From Chloroflexota bacterium (GTDB lineage Bacteria; Chloroflexota; UBA6077; CF-72): a stretch of DNA of 7,768 nucleotides. The notes beneath the pieces were generated by a model. It searched no databases, was not told the origin of the DNA, and was given only the letters and a program-made list of their open reading frames with translations. The stretch's first letter is position 1, and each line of letters begins with the position of its first letter. The translations under genes were made by a program, and so were the position numbers. The DNA lies in the NCBI GenBank assembly GCA_019242065.1, contig JAFAWJ010000787.1, positions 1-7,768 on the forward strand, written 5' to 3'. Below, in pieces: positions 5,988-7,768 of the stretch.

Positions 5988-6503
5988 TCAGGCGCGATGC
6001 GCGGCGGCGCCATTGACCACCGCATGTGGAAGTCGCTCCGGCCGCGACCGCCGCGTCTCGGCAATCCGCTGCATCTCGCGCTCCACAAGGATGAAATCCT
6101 GCGACGACAGCAGGTGCACGTCTCCCTGGAGCGCCAGGAACCACAGCTCAGGCGCCCAGCGCTTCAGATATAGCAGCCGCGGCGCGATAGCTTCGGCGTC
6201 GAGCCCCTCGCCTGGCTCGAGCACCAGGTTCGGATGCGTATGCACGCGGTACGGAAATGGATCGTCGCGCCGCTCGGTGTTGATCCAGATCGGGTGCCGA
6301 TCCTCGAAATACGCCGACGTGACGGTCGCCGTGGCCGGGAAGATGCGCTGATTCAAGACGTAGTACAGCACGCGGTCGCCGACAGCCACGCGTTCGGCCT
6401 TCTTGCGATGCCGCGACCGCAATCCCAGCAGAGCGAGCCGCCCCTGTCGGGTAATCGAATAATTCTCAGGACTGAGCGTAATCAGCCAGTGGCTACCCGG
6501 CAT
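5988..6503 (-). CDS. EVE-domain protein (PUA-like fold)
   Basis: A 171-residue protein consisting almost wholly of one EVE domain. Family landmarks appear in order: HWLITLSPENY at the N-terminus (5-15), LRSRHRKKAERVAVGDRVLYYV (28-49), the strand FPATATVTSAYFED (55-68) followed by PIW, PYRVHTHPNLVLEPGE, LLYLKRWAPELW, and LALQGDVHLLSSQDF near 123-137. EVE domains belong to the PUA-like fold and, in studied cases, bind modified nucleobases in DNA or RNA. No nuclease or other effector domain is fused here, so the protein may be a reader or RNA-associated factor, but its ligand cannot be inferred. It is the last gene of the minus-strand suf-linked operon, 6 nt after the phosphatase stop. No clear Shine-Dalgarno sequence precedes its ATG, which suggests translational coupling. 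Confidence 0.92.
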   Translation of the reverse strand: MPGSHWLITLSPENYSITRQGRLALLGLRSRHRKKAERVAVGDRVLYYVLNQRIFPATATVTSAYFEDRHPIWINTERRDDPFPYRVHTHPNLVLEPGEGLDAEAIAPRLLYLKRWAPELWFLALQGDVHLLSSQDFILVEREMQRIAETRRSRPERLPHAVVNGAAAHRA

Positions 6504-6509
6504 CGGTAA

Positions 6510-7112
6510 CTAGGAATGTAGCACCGCCATCGAGGGCCCGTGCGAGCCGCGCCAGTCGCGCTCGAAGTCGACCAGCGCCGCCAGCTGACGGTCGTTCGGC
6601 AAGGCCTGCCAGCGCCCGGCGCGCACGATGCGCAATGCCTGCGGAGCGGTGTGCCCCTGGGCCACCAGCACCGCGCACGCCATGAGCGGTCCGCGGCCGA
6701 CCCCGTGTTCACAGTGCAGGAACGCTCGCCCGTCGGTGGCGACATGCTCGAGCACCCAGCTGACGCCGCGCTCCATCTGCTCGTAGGTGAACCCGTGGCG
6801 GTCCAGCGTCGGCAGGTGCAGAAACTCGATACCCGCTTGCCCGAGCGCGGCAACGTCGTCACTCGCCTCCAGGCGACAGTCCACGACCGCGGTGACGCCG
6901 CGCTGCTTGAGTTGCTTGATCTGTCGACGCCCGAAAGCGCCGCCCACAGCCAGCTGCGGCGTGATCTCCGAATAGTTCAGCTGCTTGGGCTGGAGGTCGG
7001 TGGCCCACTCCATGAGGCGCGCCAGGACCCGCAGGCCGATCCGTCGCAGCGGAGTGTGATAGCTCTCCTCAATCTCCGACCGTTCGGACGGATACGGAAC
7101 AGGCGCGCTCAA
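6510..7112 (-). CDS. Dual-specificity-type protein phosphatase
   Basis: A cysteine-dependent phosphatase of the DSP/PTP superfamily. Numbered from the TTG at 7112 (200 residues), the domain begins at NYSEITPQLAVGG (46-58), a typical DSP entry strand. The candidate general acid is D104 in LPTLDRHGF, and the P-loop is HCEHGVGR (133-140), a complete C-x5-R with C134 and R140. The residue after the arginine is Gly141 rather than the usual Ser/Thr. The start is uncertain. The TTG at 7112 has no clear ribosome site. An ATG at 7013 (167 residues) would still include the whole catalytic domain, but the intervening segment looks like a protein helix (PLRRIGLRVLARLMEW) and fits the operon spacing. Its gene follows the SufT-like gene by 13 nt. 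Substrate unknown: phosphoprotein, phospholipid or nucleotide are all possible. Confidence 0.87.
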   Translation of the reverse strand: MSAPVPYPSERSEIEESYHTPLRRIGLRVLARLMEWATDLQPKQLNYSEITPQLAVGGAFGRRQIKQLKQRGVTAVVDCRLEASDDVAALGQAGIEFLHLPTLDRHGFTYEQMERGVSWVLEHVATDGRAFLHCEHGVGRGPLMACAVLVAQGHTAPQALRIVRAGRWQALPNDRQLAALVDFERDWRGSHGPSMAVLHS

Positions 7113-7125
7113 GTGTGTGCCGGAT

Positions 7126-7464
7126 CTACCAGATGCCCAGTTCGGCCTTGGCTTCCTCGGAGGCCATGATGCGTGGATCCCAGCGAGGCGTCCACACCAG
7201 GTTGATGTCCACGTCGTTGACGGCTGGAAAGCGATTGGTGATGACCGCGTGTGCCTGGGTTTTGATGATCGGACCCAGCGGGCACGCCGGCGTGGTCAGA
7301 GTCATGTCGATCAGGACGTTCTTGGCGTCGTCGTCAACCTGCACGCCGTAGACCAGGCCCAGGTCGATGATGCTGATGCCGATCTCGGGGTCGTAGACCG
7401 ACTTCAGCGCCAGGCGGACGTCGTCCTCGCTGGGTAGCGTGTCGGTGTCGATGGTGTCAGTCAT
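7126..7464 (-). CDS. sufT: MIP18/DUF59-family Fe-S assembly factor (SufT-like)
   Basis: A 112-residue single-domain protein of the DUF59/MIP18 family, which helps mature Fe-S proteins. The signature DPEIGISIIDLGLVYG (25-40) and the TTPACPLG loop (57-64) with the conserved C61 are intact, and the C-terminal WTPRWDP motif (91-97) is typical of the bacterial Fe-S group. The ATG at 7464 has a good GGAGAG ribosome site. It lies 39 nt after the sufU stop, the same sufU-then-DUF59 order known from several SUF operons, which supports a role in cluster delivery. A phenylacetate-pathway PaaD assignment is less likely because no paa genes are present. The family and Fe-S context are firm. The symbol rests on synteny. 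Confidence 0.92.
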   Translation of the reverse strand: MTDTIDTDTLPSEDDVRLALKSVYDPEIGISIIDLGLVYGVQVDDDAKNVLIDMTLTTPACPLGPIIKTQAHAVITNRFPAVNDVDINLVWTPRWDPRIMASEEAKAELGIW

Positions 7465-7503
7465 GGTGCTCTCCAGTATCGCTCCCGTAGACGTCAGAGT
7501 TCT

Positions 7504-7768
7504 TCATGGCGCGTCCGAACAATCCCCCGCGATGGCCTCGGCCCCGTCCCGCGTTGGCTCCCGATGCCGATACAGGTCAATCGACTCGCGCAGCGTCGTC
7601 CACGGCAGCAGCGCGCACTTGACCCGCGCCGGGTATCGCTTGACCCCCTGCAGCGCGTCGAGCTCGTCTTCCAGCTCCGCCGGCGCCGCCTGGCGATTGG
7701 CCATGCTCTGCGTGAAGTGCTGCACCGACGCCTCGACTTCGTCCAGTGTCTGACCCTTCACCCGGTCG
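7504..7768 (-). CDS. sufU: SufU Fe-S scaffold / sulfur-transfer protein (3' part, cut by window edge)
   Basis: Only the last 87 codons are present. The gene starts to the right of the window. The visible part matches the C-terminal half of the SufU group of NifU-like proteins: KGQTLDEVEASVQHF, then the LDALQGVKRYPARVKCALLPW block, whose cysteine is the third conserved Zn/Fe-S ligand. SufU accepts sulfur from the desulfurase SufS through a zinc-bound cysteine site and supports SufBCD cluster assembly. A variable tail of about 28 residues, ending GDCSDAP, follows and holds one further cysteine. The reading frame is open to the edge and the GTG at 7761 is an internal Val codon, not a start. By known operon order, sufS, sufD, sufB or sufC are likely further right. 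Confidence 0.9.
   Translation of the reverse strand, partial: DRVKGQTLDEVEASVQHFTQSMANRQAAPAELEDELDALQGVKRYPARVKCALLPWTTLRESIDLYRHREPTRDGAEAIAGDCSDAP

Noticed and set aside
5895..6173. Plus-strand open frame of 84 codons starting in the gap after the LysM gene
   Set aside because: It is mostly antisense to the EVE-domain gene, whose motifs are unmistakable, and shows no ribosome site or family match.
7504..7761. A complete 85-residue protein starting at the GTG at 7761
   Set aside because: The frame stays open to the window edge and the residues match the internal part of SufU, so this is the 3' part of a longer gene.

Overview
This is a GC-rich (clearly above 60% by eye) bacterial chromosomal window with tightly packed genes, 4-nt ATGA stop/start overlaps and some GTG/TTG starts. 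Three features together suggest a monoderm-like lineage such as Chloroflexota, with Actinomycetota or Bacillota less likely: a SufU-type Fe-S scaffold, an RskA-type anti-sigma factor, and a LysM plus class-A-beta-lactamase-like wall protein. This placement is an inference from gene content, not a phylogeny. I see no phage, transposon, CRISPR, tRNA or rRNA.

Layout, left to right. Positions 1-282 are non-coding but highly structured. They hold three copies of an 11-bp direct repeat, then two small hairpins, then three back-to-back perfect 24-bp palindromes that share a GYGCATGCRC core and end 3 nt beyond the first gene's stop. Next comes a minus-strand operon, nicotinate phosphoribosyltransferase (pncB) then an enoyl-CoA hydratase, overlapping by 4 nt. 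A 72-bp divergent promoter region separates pncB from a plus-strand A-type Fe-S carrier gene. Convergent to that gene, 11 nt away, is a minus-strand ECF sigma / RskA-like anti-sigma pair overlapping by 4 nt. A 146-bp divergent region then leads to a plus-strand membrane-anchored protein with two LysM domains and a serine-hydrolase domain.

The right third is one minus-strand operon read right to left: sufU (cut by the window edge), a MIP18/DUF59 protein (SufT-like), a dual-specificity-type protein phosphatase and an EVE-domain protein. The gaps between these genes are about 39, 13 and 6 nt.

How they fit together: three of the ten genes belong to Fe-S cluster assembly (SufU scaffold/sulfur transfer, SufT-like maturation factor, A-type carrier). 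The sigma/anti-sigma pair probably senses something at the envelope, and the divergent wall hydrolase is a plausible target. The phosphatase-EVE pair at the end of the suf operon has no obvious Fe-S role. That pair and the palindrome cluster are the least explained parts of the window.
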